In this document: positions 8,086 through 16,664 of the stretch, one piece after another
Layout: every line of letters starts with the position of its first letter
How positions within the stretch are numbered: the first letter of the stretch is position 1
DNA from: Nocardioides daeguensis
GTDB lineage: Bacteria > Actinomycetota > Actinomycetes > Propionibacteriales > Nocardioidaceae
Assembly (NCBI RefSeq): GCF_019192965.1
Contig: NZ_JAHTKU010000001.1
Location: 124,001 to 188,000, forward strand
Direction: 5' to 3'
Length of the DNA stretch: 64,000 nt
Translations under genes and position numbers: made by a program
The notes under the pieces: model-generated
Database searches by the model: none
What the model saw: the letters and a program-made list of their open reading frames with translations, nothing else
Told to the model about the DNA's origin: nothing

Positions 8086-8760
8086 TCAGCTGGTCGAGAC
8101 GGCCCGGGGCGTCGCACCCTCGGGCAGCGAGAGCGGGAGCTGCTCACCGACGGGCATGGCGTGGGCGCCCCGCCGGACCGCGACCTGGGCGATCGCGGAC
8201 TCCCAGGCCTCCGCGGCCTCGGGGTCACGGGCCGGGTCGCCGAGCAGGGTGGCGCGCAGCAGCCAGCGCGGGCCGTTGATGCCGATGACCCGAGAGGTCT
8301 GGGTGCCGGTGACGCCGTCGGCGCGGGTCAGCTGCACCTCGCACACCAGCTCGGTGCCGAACCGGCCCTCGCGCTCGGTCGCCGTACCGCCGCGCCGAGC
8401 GGCGTCGGCGGCGATCTGCGGGCGGATCTCGCTCCACAGGTCGCCGTTGCGCGGCGCCGCGAAAGCCCGCAGCTCGAGGGCGCCGGCGTCGTCGGCCAGC
8501 AGCACGGCGCGGACCTCACCGGACTGCTCGTCGACCTGGACGCGCAGCTCGCGGTCGTCCGCGGGGGCGACCAGGAGCGAGCCGAGGTCGAGACGGGCCA
8601 CACCGTCGTCGGGGATGTCGTCGGCGTCGAACGGACCGGCGGTCGGGCCGGTGGTCGGGTCGGTCACCGGGTTCCCGGTGGCCTCGGGGGCCTCGGTGCC
8701 GGTGGCCTCGTCCCCCGCGTCCTCGACCGTCGGGTCGGCAGCCTTGCGCCGAAGCCTCAC
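8086..8760 (-). CDS. DUF3710 protein
   Basis: A protein of 224 residues, family DUF3710, equivalent to Rv2696c; function unknown. Residues 1-60 are an acidic, low-complexity tail after a basic start (VRLRRKAADP). The folded part, about residues 65-215, contains VARLDLGSLLVAPADD and GINGPRWLLRATLLG, hallmarks of the family. The GTG at 8760 is selected because GAGGAGGA lies 4 nt upstream; a longer frame to 8817 would run into dut. It is the second gene of the dut operon, 13 nt after dut. Confidence 0.85.
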   Translation of the reverse strand: MRLRRKAADPTVEDAGDEATGTEAPEATGNPVTDPTTGPTAGPFDADDIPDDGVARLDLGSLLVAPADDRELRVQVDEQSGEVRAVLLADDAGALELRAFAAPRNGDLWSEIRPQIAADAARRGGTATEREGRFGTELVCEVQLTRADGVTGTQTSRVIGINGPRWLLRATLLGDPARDPEAAEAWESAIAQVAVRRGAHAMPVGEQLPLSLPEGATPRAVSTS

Positions 8761-8773
8761 TGTGTCCTCCTCG

Positions 8774-9241
8774 TCACGCCTGGAATCCTCCGGTCGAACC
8801 GTAGCCGCCACTGCCACGCACGCTGTCCGGAAGGGCGGTCACCGGCTCGAACCGGGCCCGCTCCACCCGCTGGACGACCAGCTGGGCGACGCGGTCCCCC
8901 CTGCGCAGCGTGATCGCCTCCACCGGGTCGTGGTTGATCAGCAGCACCTTGATCTCTCCACGGTAGCCCGCGTCCACGGTTCCCGGGGTGTTGACGATGG
9001 AGAGGCCGTGCTTCGCGGCCAGGCCCGAGCGCGGGTGGATCAGCGCGACGTACCCCGGCGGCAGCGCGATGGCGATCCCGGTCGGGATCAGCGCACGCTC
9101 GCCGGGCGCCAGCTCCACGTCGACACCAGCCACCAGGTCGGCCCCCGCGTCCCCCGGGTGGGCGTACGCCGGCAGCGGCAGGCCGGGGTCGAGCTGCTGG
9201 ACGGCGATCACCAGGTCGTGGGGGGTGGCGTGGTCGGGCAC
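8774..9241 (-). CDS. dut: Deoxyuridine 5'-triphosphate nucleotidohydrolase
   Basis: A trimeric dUTPase of 155 residues hydrolysing dUTP to dUMP and pyrophosphate, which keeps uracil out of DNA and supplies dTMP synthesis. All five motifs are visible: [43 protein letters not shown] and the C-terminal [10 protein letters not shown] that closes over the phosphates. The GTG start at 9241 follows a TAGGGT box by 6 nt. It leads the operon with DUF3710, OB-fold and DUF3159 genes and diverges from the DUF3093 gene, as at Rv2697c/Rv2698. Confidence 0.95.
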   Translation of the reverse strand: MPDHATPHDLVIAVQQLDPGLPLPAYAHPGDAGADLVAGVDVELAPGERALIPTGIAIALPPGYVALIHPRSGLAAKHGLSIVNTPGTVDAGYRGEIKVLLINHDPVEAITLRRGDRVAQLVVQRVERARFEPVTALPDSVRGSGGYGSTGGFQA

Positions 9242-9247
9242 GGGGAG

Positions 9248-9253
9248 ACCCTA
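9248..9253 (-). promoter_or_regulatory. -10 box TAGGGT of dut operon (leaderless layout)
   Basis: TAGGGT is followed by 6 nt and GTG at 9241. Confidence 0.55.
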
Positions 9254-9302
9254 GCGACCCCTCGCGACGAGGGCCGACCACCCGGATGGGATCATCCTCC
9301 CC

Positions 9303-9779
9303 GTGAGCGAGAGTGCGAGGTACCAGGAGCGACTGCGGGTCCCGCTGCGCTGGTGGGCCCAGGGCACGATGCTCGTCGCGACCCTCTGGCTGACCCTGAT
9401 CGTCGCGCTGATCGGCCACGCCGCGTGGCTCGCGTGGGTCGTGACCGGGCTGGTGCTGGCCGGCATGGCCGCCTGGCTGCGGTCCTACGGCGGTGCCCGG
9501 GTCGTGGTGTCCGACGGCTGGTTCCGTGCCGGCCGGGCCCGGATCGAGATGGCGTACGTCGGCACGGCCGAGGCGCTCGACGCGGAGGCCACCCGGCGGG
9601 TGTCGGGTCCCGAGGCCGACGCGCGCGCGTACCTCCTGCTGCGTCCCTACCTGCGCCAGTCGGTCAAGGTGGAGATCACCGACCCGGCCGACCCGGTTCC
9701 GTACTGGCTGATCAGCTCGCGCCACCCGCGCGCGCTCGCGACCGCGCTCAACACCCGCACACCTGCCGCGCCCCGGTGA
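9303..9779 (+). CDS. DUF3093 membrane protein
   Basis: A protein of 158 residues with two adjacent membrane helices (about residues 22-42 and 45-62) followed by a soluble domain of about 95 residues beginning GGARVVVSDGWFRAGRARI. DUF3093, equivalent to Rv2698; function unknown. The soluble part is beta-rich and PH-like in pattern. It is divergent from dut across 61 bp. It starts with GTG; no Shine-Dalgarno sequence is evident. Confidence 0.85.
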   Translation: MSESARYQERLRVPLRWWAQGTMLVATLWLTLIVALIGHAAWLAWVVTGLVLAGMAAWLRSYGGARVVVSDGWFRAGRARIEMAYVGTAEALDAEATRRVSGPEADARAYLLLRPYLRQSVKVEITDPADPVPYWLISSRHPRALATALNTRTPAAPR

Positions 9780-9792
9780 CGCAGCCGACCAC

Positions 9793-9798
9793 TAGGCT
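9793..9798 (+). promoter_or_regulatory. -10 box TAGGCT of DUF4235 gene (leaderless layout)
   Basis: TAGGCT is followed by 7 nt and ATG at 9806, lying in the 26-bp gap after the DUF3093 gene. Confidence 0.5.
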
Positions 9799-9805
9799 CG
9801 GCCCC

Positions 9806-10096
9806 ATGGCAAAGGACAGCTCCAAGGTCTGGTCGGCGTTCTCCCTCGTCGCGGCGCTCGGCGCCGCGGCCGTGGCGAAGAAGGGGCTGGACACCGGCTG
9901 GCGGGCCGCCACCGGCAAGCAGCCGCCGGAGAACCCCGCCGATCCCGACGTCGACGTCTGGGAGGCCGTGGCGTGGGCCGCCGCGAGCGGCACCTTCGTC
10001 GCCCTCGCCAAGATGCTGGCCCAGCGCCGGGCGGCCAACTACTACCTGCGCTCGACCGGGCACCTGCCCCCGGGGCTGCGCCACGGCAACGCCTGA
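9806..10096 (+). CDS. DUF4235 small membrane protein
   Basis: A protein of 96 residues. MAKDSSKVWSAFSLVAALGA starts one hydrophobic segment, and a second (WEAVAWAAASGTFVALAKML) lies at about residues 50-70; between them is GWRAATGKQPPENPADPDVD, the family signature. DUF4235 proteins are small actinobacterial membrane proteins of unknown role. The -10 box immediately upstream gives it its own transcript although it trails DUF3093. It converges on the DUF4193 gene across an aberrant hairpin. Confidence 0.85.
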   Translation: MAKDSSKVWSAFSLVAALGAAAVAKKGLDTGWRAATGKQPPENPADPDVDVWEAVAWAAASGTFVALAKMLAQRRAANYYLRSTGHLPPGLRHGNA

Positions 10097-10113
10097 GGGA
10101 CGACGACCGGGTG

Positions 10114-10234
10114 ACATGACGAAGCGGGCGGGGGGGGGGGGGCGGCCCCCCCCCCGGGGGGGGTGGGGAAATAATAACAATCAGATGGCCCCCGGGGCGG
10201 GGGGGGCCCCCCCCCCCCGCCCGCTTCGTCATGT
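10114..10234. other. Terminator-like inverted repeat with corrupted homopolymer core
   Basis: Arms of about 20 bp (ACATGACGAAGCGGGCGGGG and its reverse complement) flank a core with runs of G13 (10130-10142), C10 (10146-10155), G8 and C12 (10207-10218), broken by an A/T-rich patch near 10169-10182. The position between two convergent genes suits a bidirectional terminator. The homopolymers and the foreign-looking patch suggest the hairpin core was mis-read or mis-assembled; the true core may be much shorter. Confidence 0.6.
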
Positions 10235-10235
10235 G

Positions 10236-10526
10236 TCAGATGCAGTCCTTGCAGATCATCTTCGCGGGATCCGCGAGCTGGCTGCGGTGGTGGACCAGGA
10301 AGCAGCTCATGCAGGTGAACTCGTCATCCTGCTTGGGCTTCACCTCGACGGCGAGCTCCTCGTGGGACAGGTCGGCACCGGGCAGCTCGAACGACTCGGC
10401 CGCCTCGGTCTCGTCCTCGTCGACCTTGCCCGAGTTCTTGTCGTGGCGGCGCGCCTTGAGCTCTTCGATGCTCTCCTCGGACTGCTCGTCCTCGTTCTTG
10501 CGCGGTGCGTCGTAGTCAGTCGCCAT
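10236..10526 (-). CDS. DUF4193 zinc-ribbon-like small protein
   Basis: A protein of 96 residues, equivalent to Rv2699c, highly conserved in actinobacteria and of unknown function. It starts MATDYDAPRKNEDEQSEE; the N-terminal two-thirds are very acidic and probably disordered. The C-terminus carries two CxxC pairs (CMSCFLVHHR and CKDCI), a likely zinc ribbon. ATG 10526 is preceded by GGGGAGAG. The gene is monocistronic by appearance and converges on the DUF4235 gene. Confidence 0.88.
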   Translation of the reverse strand: MATDYDAPRKNEDEQSEESIEELKARRHDKNSGKVDEDETEAAESFELPGADLSHEELAVEVKPKQDDEFTCMSCFLVHHRSQLADPAKMICKDCI

Positions 10527-10661
10527 GACTGGTTGCTCTCTCCCCTCAGCTGGCCGCCACCCGCTGAAGCGTGCGGGTGGGCGCGGCAGATTGTGCACCA
10601 TCGGAGGCCCTTCGCGACACCCGGGTCAGTGCGAGTCCCCAGAACAGAGGAGGAGCCGGTC

Positions 10662-11465
10662 CTATTCCCCTGCGTCCACGGCGAGGAATCCTGCGGTGCG
10701 CACCGCTGCCAGGAGCTCGTCGAAGCCGTGGTCCGGGGCACACACGACGGCCTCCCGGCCACCGGCCCCGACGGTCACCAGGAGGCGGGCTCCGGCGAGC
10801 CGGGCGATGAACCCGCCGGCCGCGTGGTCCCACAGGTGGACGCCCTCCTCGACGTAGCCGTCGAGGGCGCCCTCGGCCACCCGACACAGGTCGAGCGCGC
10901 ACGACCCGGTACGCCGGATGTCGCGGATGTGCGGCAGCAGCCGGGCGGCCGCCGCGGCCTGCACCTCCCGCACCGGGCGGGTGTAGTTGAAGCCGGTGGC
11001 GATCAGGCGGTGCGCGAGCGGCGCCGGCCCGCGTACGGCCAGCGGCACGCCGTCGCGGGTCGGGACGCCGCCGGCGTGGGCGGCATAGAGAACGCCCTTG
11101 GCGACGTCCATCACCACCCCCGCGACGATCTCGCCGTCGACCTCGGCGGCGATCGAGACGGCGTACTCCGCGATGCCGTACAGGAAGTTCACGGTGCCGT
11201 CGATCGGGTCCACGACCCAGCGCACCCCGGTCGTGCCGGCGATGTCGTCGCCCTCCTCTCCGAGGAAGGCGTCATCGGGTCGGGCGGTGAGGACCAGTCG
11301 GCGGATCAGCTCCTCGCTGGCCCGGTCCGCGGCCGTGACGACGTCGATGTCGCTGGACTTGGTGGCGGCGACGGACACGCCCTTGGCGGCGTACTCGCGC
11401 ACCAGGACGGCCGCGGCCCGGGCCACGTCCTCGGCCAGGGCGCGCAGCGCCGCAGGCTCGTTCAC
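10662..11465 (-). CDS. suhB: Inositol monophosphatase family protein SuhB
   Basis: A protein of 267 residues, Mg2+-dependent and Li+-sensitive type, hydrolysing inositol phosphates or related sugar phosphates. Metal site motifs: GEEGDD (Glu), [12 protein letters not shown] (Asp pair) and HLWDHAAGG (Asp). The position corresponds to Rv2701c. The GTG start at 11465 overlaps the hemH stop (GTGA), so translation is coupled to hemH. In actinobacteria such enzymes supply inositol or act on histidinol or other phosphates; the precise substrate is not decided by the sequence. Confidence 0.85.
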   Translation of the reverse strand: MNEPAALRALAEDVARAAAVLVREYAAKGVSVAATKSSDIDVVTAADRASEELIRRLVLTARPDDAFLGEEGDDIAGTTGVRWVVDPIDGTVNFLYGIAEYAVSIAAEVDGEIVAGVVMDVAKGVLYAAHAGGVPTRDGVPLAVRGPAPLAHRLIATGFNYTRPVREVQAAAAARLLPHIRDIRRTGSCALDLCRVAEGALDGYVEEGVHLWDHAAGGFIARLAGARLLVTVGAGGREAVVCAPDHGFDELLAAVRTAGFLAVDAGE

Positions 11466-12541
11466 CCGCGGCTGCCCGTGCAGCAGCCGAGCGGGCAGTG
11501 GTCCCGGGCCGCCGGGGCGAGGGTGCGCTCGCGGGACGCGCGGTCGAGGACCAGCTCCCGGATCGCCGCCACGAACGCGGGGTGTGTGCCCGCGGACGCG
11601 GCACGCCGGGCCGGGAGGCCCAGCCGCTCGGCCGTCGCCAGCGCCTCGGTGTCGAGGTCGTAGACGACCTCCATGTGGTCGGACACGAAGCCGATCGGGG
11701 ACAGGACGACGGCCGCCGCGCCCTCGGCCGCCAGCTCCTCGAGCCGGTCGTTGACGTCGGGCTCGAGCCACGGGATGTGCGGGGCGCCGGAGCGCGAGCA
11801 GTAGACGAGCTCGTGGGGTCGCTCGACGCCGGTGACGGCGGCGACCTGCGCCGCGACCGCCGCGGCGACGTCGAGGTGCTGGGCGACGTACGCGCCGCCC
11901 TGGGGCCCGCTCGCGTCGCTCATCGAGATCGGGATCGAGTGGGTGACGAACACCAGCCGGGCGTCGTCGCGCACCTCGACAGGCAGGGCGTCGAGCGCAG
12001 CGACGACGCCGTCGGCGTTGGCGGCGACGAAGCCCGGGTGGTCGCAGTACGCGCCGATCTTGTCGATCCGGGGTGCCACCAGGTCGGCGGGCACGGCGGC
12101 GAGGGCGGCCTCGAGGTTGTCGCGGTACTGGCGGCAGCCCGACCACGACGAGTACGCCGAGGTGGCCAGGCAGAGCACCCGGCGCACGCCGTCGCGGGCC
12201 ATCTGCTCGACCGTGTCGGCGAGGTAGGGGTCCCAGTTGCGGTTGCCCCAGTAGACGGGGAGGTCGATGCCGTGCGCGGCGAGGTCCTCCTCGACCGCGG
12301 CGATCAGCGCCTTGTTCTGGTCGTTGATCGGCGAGCGGCCGCCGAACAGGAAGTAGTGCTGCCCCACCGCCTCGAGCCGTTCTCGCGGGATGCCCCGGCC
12401 GCGCGTGACGTTCTCCAGGAACGGCACGACGTCCTCGGGCCTCTCCGGGCCGCCGAAGGAGAGCAGCAGGAGCGCGTCGTAGGGATCGGTGGACCGGTCG
12501 GCGGGCAGAGGGTCCGGGCCGGCCTGCTGGGGATTGGGCAC
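11462..12541 (-). CDS. hemH: Ferrochelatase (coproporphyrin III type)
   Basis: A protein of 359 residues inserting Fe2+ into the porphyrin; in actinobacteria the substrate is coproporphyrin III in the coproporphyrin-dependent haem pathway. Seen: [11 protein letters not shown] start, catalytic His in [11 protein letters not shown], and the Glu in [13 protein letters not shown]. The C-terminus HCPLGCC and an internal SGC supply Cys residues like those binding [2Fe-2S] in mycobacterial enzymes. The GTG start at 12541 is supported by TACGAT 6 nt upstream; TTG 12574 would overlap the MFS gene. It is not part of the mycobacterial suhB neighbourhood, so it is a lineage-specific neighbour. Confidence 0.9.
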   Translation of the reverse strand: MPNPQQAGPDPLPADRSTDPYDALLLLSFGGPERPEDVVPFLENVTRGRGIPRERLEAVGQHYFLFGGRSPINDQNKALIAAVEEDLAAHGIDLPVYWGNRNWDPYLADTVEQMARDGVRRVLCLATSAYSSWSGCRQYRDNLEAALAAVPADLVAPRIDKIGAYCDHPGFVAANADGVVAALDALPVEVRDDARLVFVTHSIPISMSDASGPQGGAYVAQHLDVAAAVAAQVAAVTGVERPHELVYCSRSGAPHIPWLEPDVNDRLEELAAEGAAAVVLSPIGFVSDHMEVVYDLDTEALATAERLGLPARRAASAGTHPAFVAAIRELVLDRASRERTLAPAARDHCPLGCCTGSRG

Positions 12542-12547
12542 GCACCC

Positions 12548-12553
12548 ATCGTA
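12548..12553 (-). promoter_or_regulatory. -10 box TACGAT of hemH-suhB (leaderless layout)
   Basis: TACGAT is followed by 6 nt and GTG at 12541. Confidence 0.5.
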
Positions 12554-12573
12554 GGGAGGACCATGGACGGGCA

Positions 12574-13806
12574 ATGTTGCAGACCTATCGCCAGATCTTC
12601 ACGCCCGCGACGACCCGCTTCAGCCTGACCGGACTGGTCGCCCGCCTGCCCATCTCGATGGTCGGGCTCGGCATCGTCCTGCTCGCCGAGCACGAGACCG
12701 GTTCGTACGCCTTCGCCGGCTCGGTGTCCGCCGTCGCGGTCATCGCCAACGCGATGTTCGCGATCCCGCAGGGCCGGCTGATCGACCGCCTCGGCCAGGG
12801 CCGGGTGCTGCCGGTCGTCATCACCCTGTGGGGCATCGGGCTGGCCCTGGCGATGGGCTCGCTGTCCTGGGACTGGCCGACCTGGTCGACGTACGCGTTC
12901 GCGGTGCTGGCGGGCGCCTCGCTGCCGTCGGTCGGCACCTGCGTGCGGGCCCGGTGGTCGCACACGCTGGCCGAGCGCCCGGCCCTGCTGCACACGGCGT
13001 TCTCCTTCGAGGCCGTGGGCGACGAGGCCGTGTTCATCGCCGGACCGGTCGCCGTCACCCTGCTCGCGACGGCGGTGCACCCGGCCGCCGGCCTGGGGAC
13101 GGCGCTGGTCGTCGGTGTCGCCGGCACGTTCGCGTTCGCGGTCCAGCGCGGGACCGAGCCGCCCGCCCACCCGCGCGTCGACGCGCACGCCGCCCGCCCG
13201 GCGATGCCGTGGGGCGCAATCGCGCCGCTCACCCTCGTCGGCATCGCGCTGGGACTCGTGTTCGGCGCGGCGGAGGTCGTGACCGTCGCGTTCGCCGACG
13301 AGCGGGGCCACCAGTCCCTCTCCGGCGTGCTGCTCGCCCTGTGGGCCCTCGGCAGCCTGCTCTCCGGCGTGGTGTCCGGGGCCGTGACCTGGCAGCGCGG
13401 GCCGCTGGCGCGGCTGCGGATCGGGGCGGTCGGGATGGTCGCGGCGACGGCGCCGCTGGCGTTCGTGCCCAACCTGCCCGTGATGGCGCCCGTGCTGCTG
13501 CTCAGCGGCCTGGCCATCTCACCGACCCTCATCGCCACAATGTCCCTGGCCGAGCAGGTCCTCCCACCCGCACGCCTGACCGAGGGCATGGCGTTCCTGC
13601 AGACCGGGCTGGCCGTGGGCCTGGCTCCCGGAGCCGCCGTCGCCGGCCTCGTCATCGACGAGGCGGGCGCCTCGCCGGCGTACCTCGTCTGCCTGGTGGG
13701 CGGTGTCCTCGTCCTCGTCGGCGCGCTGCTGATCCGAGTGGCGCCGGCGCCGGATAGCGTGCCTCCCCATGAGCACTTCCCCGCCAGCGCCGACGACCTG
13801 GCGTAA
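12574..13806 (+). CDS. MFS transporter, drug/metabolite exporter type
   Basis: A protein of 410 residues with 12 predicted membrane helices. The loop 2-3 motif A appears in the variant form [14 protein letters not shown] near residue 68. A central cytoplasmic loop ([20 protein letters not shown]) splits two six-helix halves. The substrate is unknown. Its last 38 nt overlap the start of the oxidase gene, so the two are probably co-expressed, although the oxidase also has its own -10. ATG 12574 follows AGGGAGGA by a long 13 nt. Confidence 0.8.
   Translation: MLQTYRQIFTPATTRFSLTGLVARLPISMVGLGIVLLAEHETGSYAFAGSVSAVAVIANAMFAIPQGRLIDRLGQGRVLPVVITLWGIGLALAMGSLSWDWPTWSTYAFAVLAGASLPSVGTCVRARWSHTLAERPALLHTAFSFEAVGDEAVFIAGPVAVTLLATAVHPAAGLGTALVVGVAGTFAFAVQRGTEPPAHPRVDAHAARPAMPWGAIAPLTLVGIALGLVFGAAEVVTVAFADERGHQSLSGVLLALWALGSLLSGVVSGAVTWQRGPLARLRIGAVGMVAATAPLAFVPNLPVMAPVLLLSGLAISPTLIATMSLAEQVLPPARLTEGMAFLQTGLAVGLAPGAAVAGLVIDEAGASPAYLVCLVGGVLVLVGALLIRVAPAPDSVPPHEHFPASADDLA
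13755..13760 (+). promoter_or_regulatory. -10 box TAGCGT of sugar-lactone oxidase gene
   Basis: It lies inside the 3' end of the MFS gene; followed by 8 nt and ATG at 13769. Confidence 0.45.
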
Positions 13807-15094
13807 CTGGTCCGGCCTCGAGTCCGCCGCCGGCCTCGAGGTCGTCCAGCCGGCCGACGCCACCGAGGTCGCCGAGGTCGTCCGCCGGGCCCGGAGCGCC
13901 GGTCGGACGGTGAAGAGCGCGGGCACCGGCCACAGCTTCACCGGCATCGCGACCCCGCAGCACGTCCACCTGCGCCCGGAGCGGATGCGCGGCATCGTCG
14001 GCGTCGACCGGGACGCCCTGACCGTCACGGCGCTGGCCGGGACACAGCTCAAGGTCTTCAACGCCGAGCTCGCCCGCCTCGGCCTGAGCCTGCACAACAT
14101 GGGCGACATCGCCGAGCAGACCCTCGCCGGAGCGATCTCGACCGGCACCCACGGCACCGGCGGCCGCGCGGCCGGCCTCGCCGCCCAGGTCGTCGGCCTC
14201 GAGCTGGTCACCGGCACCGGCGAGGTGCTGCGCGCCACCGCCACCGAGAACCCCGACGTGCTGGACCTCGCCCGCGTCGGCCTCGGCGCGCTCGGCGTGC
14301 TGACCACGATCACCTTCGCGGTGGAGCCGCTGTTCCTGCTCCGCGCCGAGGAGCAGCCGATGTCGTGGAACGACGCCCTGGCCGCCTTCGACGACCTGAC
14401 CGCGGCCCACGACCACGTCGACATGTACTGGTTCCCCCACTCCGACCGGATGCTCACCAAGCGCAACACCCGGATGGGCACCGACCTCAGCGCCGTCGAG
14501 CCGCTCCCCCGCTGGCGCAGGTGGCTCGACGACGACCTGCTGTCCAACACCGTGTTCGGCGCCCAGACCGCCGCCCTCAACGTCGCGCCGGGCGTCATCC
14601 CGGCCGCCAACCGGTTCGCCTCGCGCCTGCTCGGCGGGCGCACCTACACCGACATCGCGCACCGGGTCTTCACCACCGAGCGTCGGGTCGTGTTCCGGGA
14701 GATGGAGTACGCCGTCCCCCGCGACGCCGGCCTCGACGTGCTGCGGGAGTGCCGCGCCGCGTTCGAGCGCTCCGGGCTCCGGGTGTCCTTCCCGGTCGAG
14801 ATCCGGGTCGCGCCCGCCGACGACGTCCCGCTCTCGACGTCCTACGGTCGCGAGTCCTTCTACCTCGCCTTCCACACCCACCGGCGCGCCGACCACCGCG
14901 CGTACTTCGCGGTGCTGGAGCCGGTCCTGCGCGCGCACGGCGGCCGGCCGCACTGGGGCAAGTTGCACACCCTCGACGCCGACCAGGTCGCCGGGCTCTA
15001 CCCACGGCTGCCCGACTTCCTCGCGCTGCGCGACCGGCTCGACCCCGACCGGGTCTTCACCAACGCCTACCTCCACCGGGTGCTCGGTGGCTGA
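13769..15094 (+). CDS. D-arabinono-1,4-lactone/L-gulonolactone oxidase family FAD enzyme
   Basis: A protein of 441 residues. The N-terminal FAD_binding_4 domain (about 15-180) shows RSAGRTVKSAGTGHSFTGIA, where the conserved His may carry FAD covalently, and AGAISTGTHGTGG. The C-terminal ALO domain ends with RPHWGKLH, the HWGK signature of aldonolactone oxidases, and DRLDPDRVFTNAYL. It should oxidise a sugar lactone or alditol with O2. The first 13 residues are coded in overlap with the MFS gene and the stop is overlapped by the YchJ gene (8 nt). Confidence 0.88.
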   Translation: MSTSPPAPTTWRNWSGLESAAGLEVVQPADATEVAEVVRRARSAGRTVKSAGTGHSFTGIATPQHVHLRPERMRGIVGVDRDALTVTALAGTQLKVFNAELARLGLSLHNMGDIAEQTLAGAISTGTHGTGGRAAGLAAQVVGLELVTGTGEVLRATATENPDVLDLARVGLGALGVLTTITFAVEPLFLLRAEEQPMSWNDALAAFDDLTAAHDHVDMYWFPHSDRMLTKRNTRMGTDLSAVEPLPRWRRWLDDDLLSNTVFGAQTAALNVAPGVIPAANRFASRLLGGRTYTDIAHRVFTTERRVVFREMEYAVPRDAGLDVLRECRAAFERSGLRVSFPVEIRVAPADDVPLSTSYGRESFYLAFHTHRRADHRAYFAVLEPVLRAHGGRPHWGKLHTLDADQVAGLYPRLPDFLALRDRLDPDRVFTNAYLHRVLGG

Positions 15095-15485
15095 GCCGCG
15101 CCCCGCCTGCCCCTGCGGCTCGGGGCAGACCTACGACGACTGCTGCCGCCCCCTGCACCGCGACCCCGGTTCGGCGCCGACCGCGGAGGCGCTGATGCGC
15201 TCGCGGTACTCCGCGTTCGTGAAGGGGCTCGCGTCGTACCTGCTGCACACCTGGCACCCCGCCACGCAGCCGCCGTCGCTGCAGCTCGACGAGCGGGTGG
15301 AGTGGACCGGTCTCGAGGTGCTCGCCGCCCAGGCCGGCGGCCCCGGGGACCGGCGCGGGATGGTCGAGTTCGTCGCCCACTTCACCCGCGACGGGCAGCC
15401 CGGCTCGCTGCACGAGATCAGCCGGTTCCGACGGCAGGGCGACACCTGGCTCTACGTCCGCGGGCGGGCCCGGTGGAGGGCGTAG
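15087..15485 (+). CDS. YchJ-family protein with SEC-C zinc motif
   Basis: A protein of 132 residues. The N-terminal SEC-C motif CPCGSGQTYDDCC binds zinc. The rest is the YchJ NTF2-like domain: ALMRSRYSAFVKGLASYLLHTWH, then VEFVAHF and WLYVRG near the end. Function is unknown. The GTG start overlaps the oxidase stop by 8 nt, so expression is coupled. Its stop TAG at 15483 is also the first half of a TAGGCT hexamer. Confidence 0.88.
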   Translation: MAEPRPACPCGSGQTYDDCCRPLHRDPGSAPTAEALMRSRYSAFVKGLASYLLHTWHPATQPPSLQLDERVEWTGLEVLAAQAGGPGDRRGMVEFVAHFTRDGQPGSLHEISRFRRQGDTWLYVRGRARWRA

Positions 15486-15495
15486 GCTCGACCGA

Positions 15496-15545
15496 TAGCC
15501 TGAGCACCCACCAGCAGCACCAGCACCACCACCAGCAGCAGCAAC
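15496..15545 (+). promoter_or_regulatory. sepH leader: -10-like TAGCCT followed by CAC/CAG triplet tract
   Basis: TAGCCT at 15496-15501 is a plausible -10; AGGCT/AGCCT forms a short inverted repeat around it. From 15505 to 15545 the sequence is almost purely CAC/CAG/CAA triplets, a low-complexity tract in the predicted 5' UTR. GAGGG at 15551 serves as ribosome-binding site. Confidence 0.35.
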
Positions 15546-15559
15546 GACCTGAGGGCAGC

Positions 15560-16585
15560 ATGAGCGACACGGCGGACCAGGGCGGCACCGAGCGCCCCGT
15601 GCGCCTGACCCTCGCCGCTGGCCAGACCGTCGGGACCGACCGGCGGCGAGTGTTGCTCGTGGACGACCAGGGCGGTGAGTTCACGCTCGACATCACCCCC
15701 GACCTGCGCGCAGCCGTGCGCGGCGACTCACCGCGTCGATTGGAGACACCGATGAGCAGCAGCATCCGGCCCCGCGAGATCCAGACCCGGATCCGGTCCG
15801 GCGAGTCCGCCGAGACGGTGGCGGAGGCCGCCGGCACCTCGGTCGAGGCGATCATGCCCTACGTCGCGCCCGTGCTCGCCGAGCGCGAGCACATCGCCGG
15901 GCGGGCGCAGCGGGCCTCGGTCCGGCGTACCCCTGGCGAGGGTCAGTCCGGCCCGGCCCAGAGCCGGGTGCTCGGCGACGCGGTCGCCGCGCACCTGCGC
16001 GGCCGGGGCGCAGACCCCGAGGCCGTGGCCTGGGACGCCTACCGGCGCGACACCGGCCGGTGGGTACTCACCGGCACCTTCGAGACCGCCGAGCGCGGCG
16101 GCGTCGCCCGGTTCACCTACGACGCCCCGGGCAACTACGTCCTCTCCGACAACGACGACGCCCGCTGGCTGATCGGCGAGGTGCTCGCGCCCGCCGCTCC
16201 CCCGGCGCGCGACGACCTCCAGCAGGCCCGCGAGCGCCGGCTGGCCGCCGTGCCCGAGGAGCTGCCGCTCGGCAGCGACGACACCGAGCCGACCCTGCCG
16301 ACGCCGCCGACCCTGCCGCTGGGCGACTCGGCCGACCAGGCGCTCGACCTCGTCACCGGCGAGGCGGCCGAGCCGCTCGCGCCGCGGGTCGACGAGCCGA
16401 TCCGCGCCACCGCCGAGGAGCCGGCCGCCGAGCGCGATGCCGAGCGCGATGCCGAGCGCGATGCCGAGCCGGCAGCCGAGACCGAGGCCGAGCGCGCCAA
16501 GCACCGCCGTCCGGTGCAGAAGAAGCGCGGCCGCGCCTCGGTGCCCAGCTGGGACGAGATCATGTTCGGCGGCGGCGACCAGTGA
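15560..16585 (+). CDS. sepH: Cell division protein SepH (DUF3071)
   Basis: A protein of 341 residues. SepH directly stimulates FtsZ assembly in actinobacteria. The N-terminal DUF3071 domain (about 12-170) contains LRAAVRGD, then a helix-turn-helix-like segment IRPREIQTRIRSGESAETVAEAAGTS. Residues 185-320 are an acidic disordered linker with three AERD units coded by a 12-bp tandem repeat (16427-16462). The C-terminal RASVPSWDEIMFG motif is the conserved SepH end. ATG 15560 has GAGGG upstream. Confidence 0.92.
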   Translation: MSDTADQGGTERPVRLTLAAGQTVGTDRRRVLLVDDQGGEFTLDITPDLRAAVRGDSPRRLETPMSSSIRPREIQTRIRSGESAETVAEAAGTSVEAIMPYVAPVLAEREHIAGRAQRASVRRTPGEGQSGPAQSRVLGDAVAAHLRGRGADPEAVAWDAYRRDTGRWVLTGTFETAERGGVARFTYDAPGNYVLSDNDDARWLIGEVLAPAAPPARDDLQQARERRLAAVPEELPLGSDDTEPTLPTPPTLPLGDSADQALDLVTGEAAEPLAPRVDEPIRATAEEPAAERDAERDAERDAEPAAETEAERAKHRRPVQKKRGRASVPSWDEIMFGGGDQ

Positions 16586-16652
16586 GGCCGTGAGGTCCAC
16601 CCCTCCTCCTACCTCTCGGTAGCCGGCAGTGCCGCGGCTGTGCAAAAACGCG

Positions 16653-16658
16653 TAGCGT
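16653..16658 (+). promoter_or_regulatory. -10 box TAGCGT of acyl-CoA reductase-like gene (leaderless layout)
   Basis: TAGCGT is followed by 6 nt and ATG at 16665. Confidence 0.5.
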
Positions 16659-16664
16659 GCGCGC

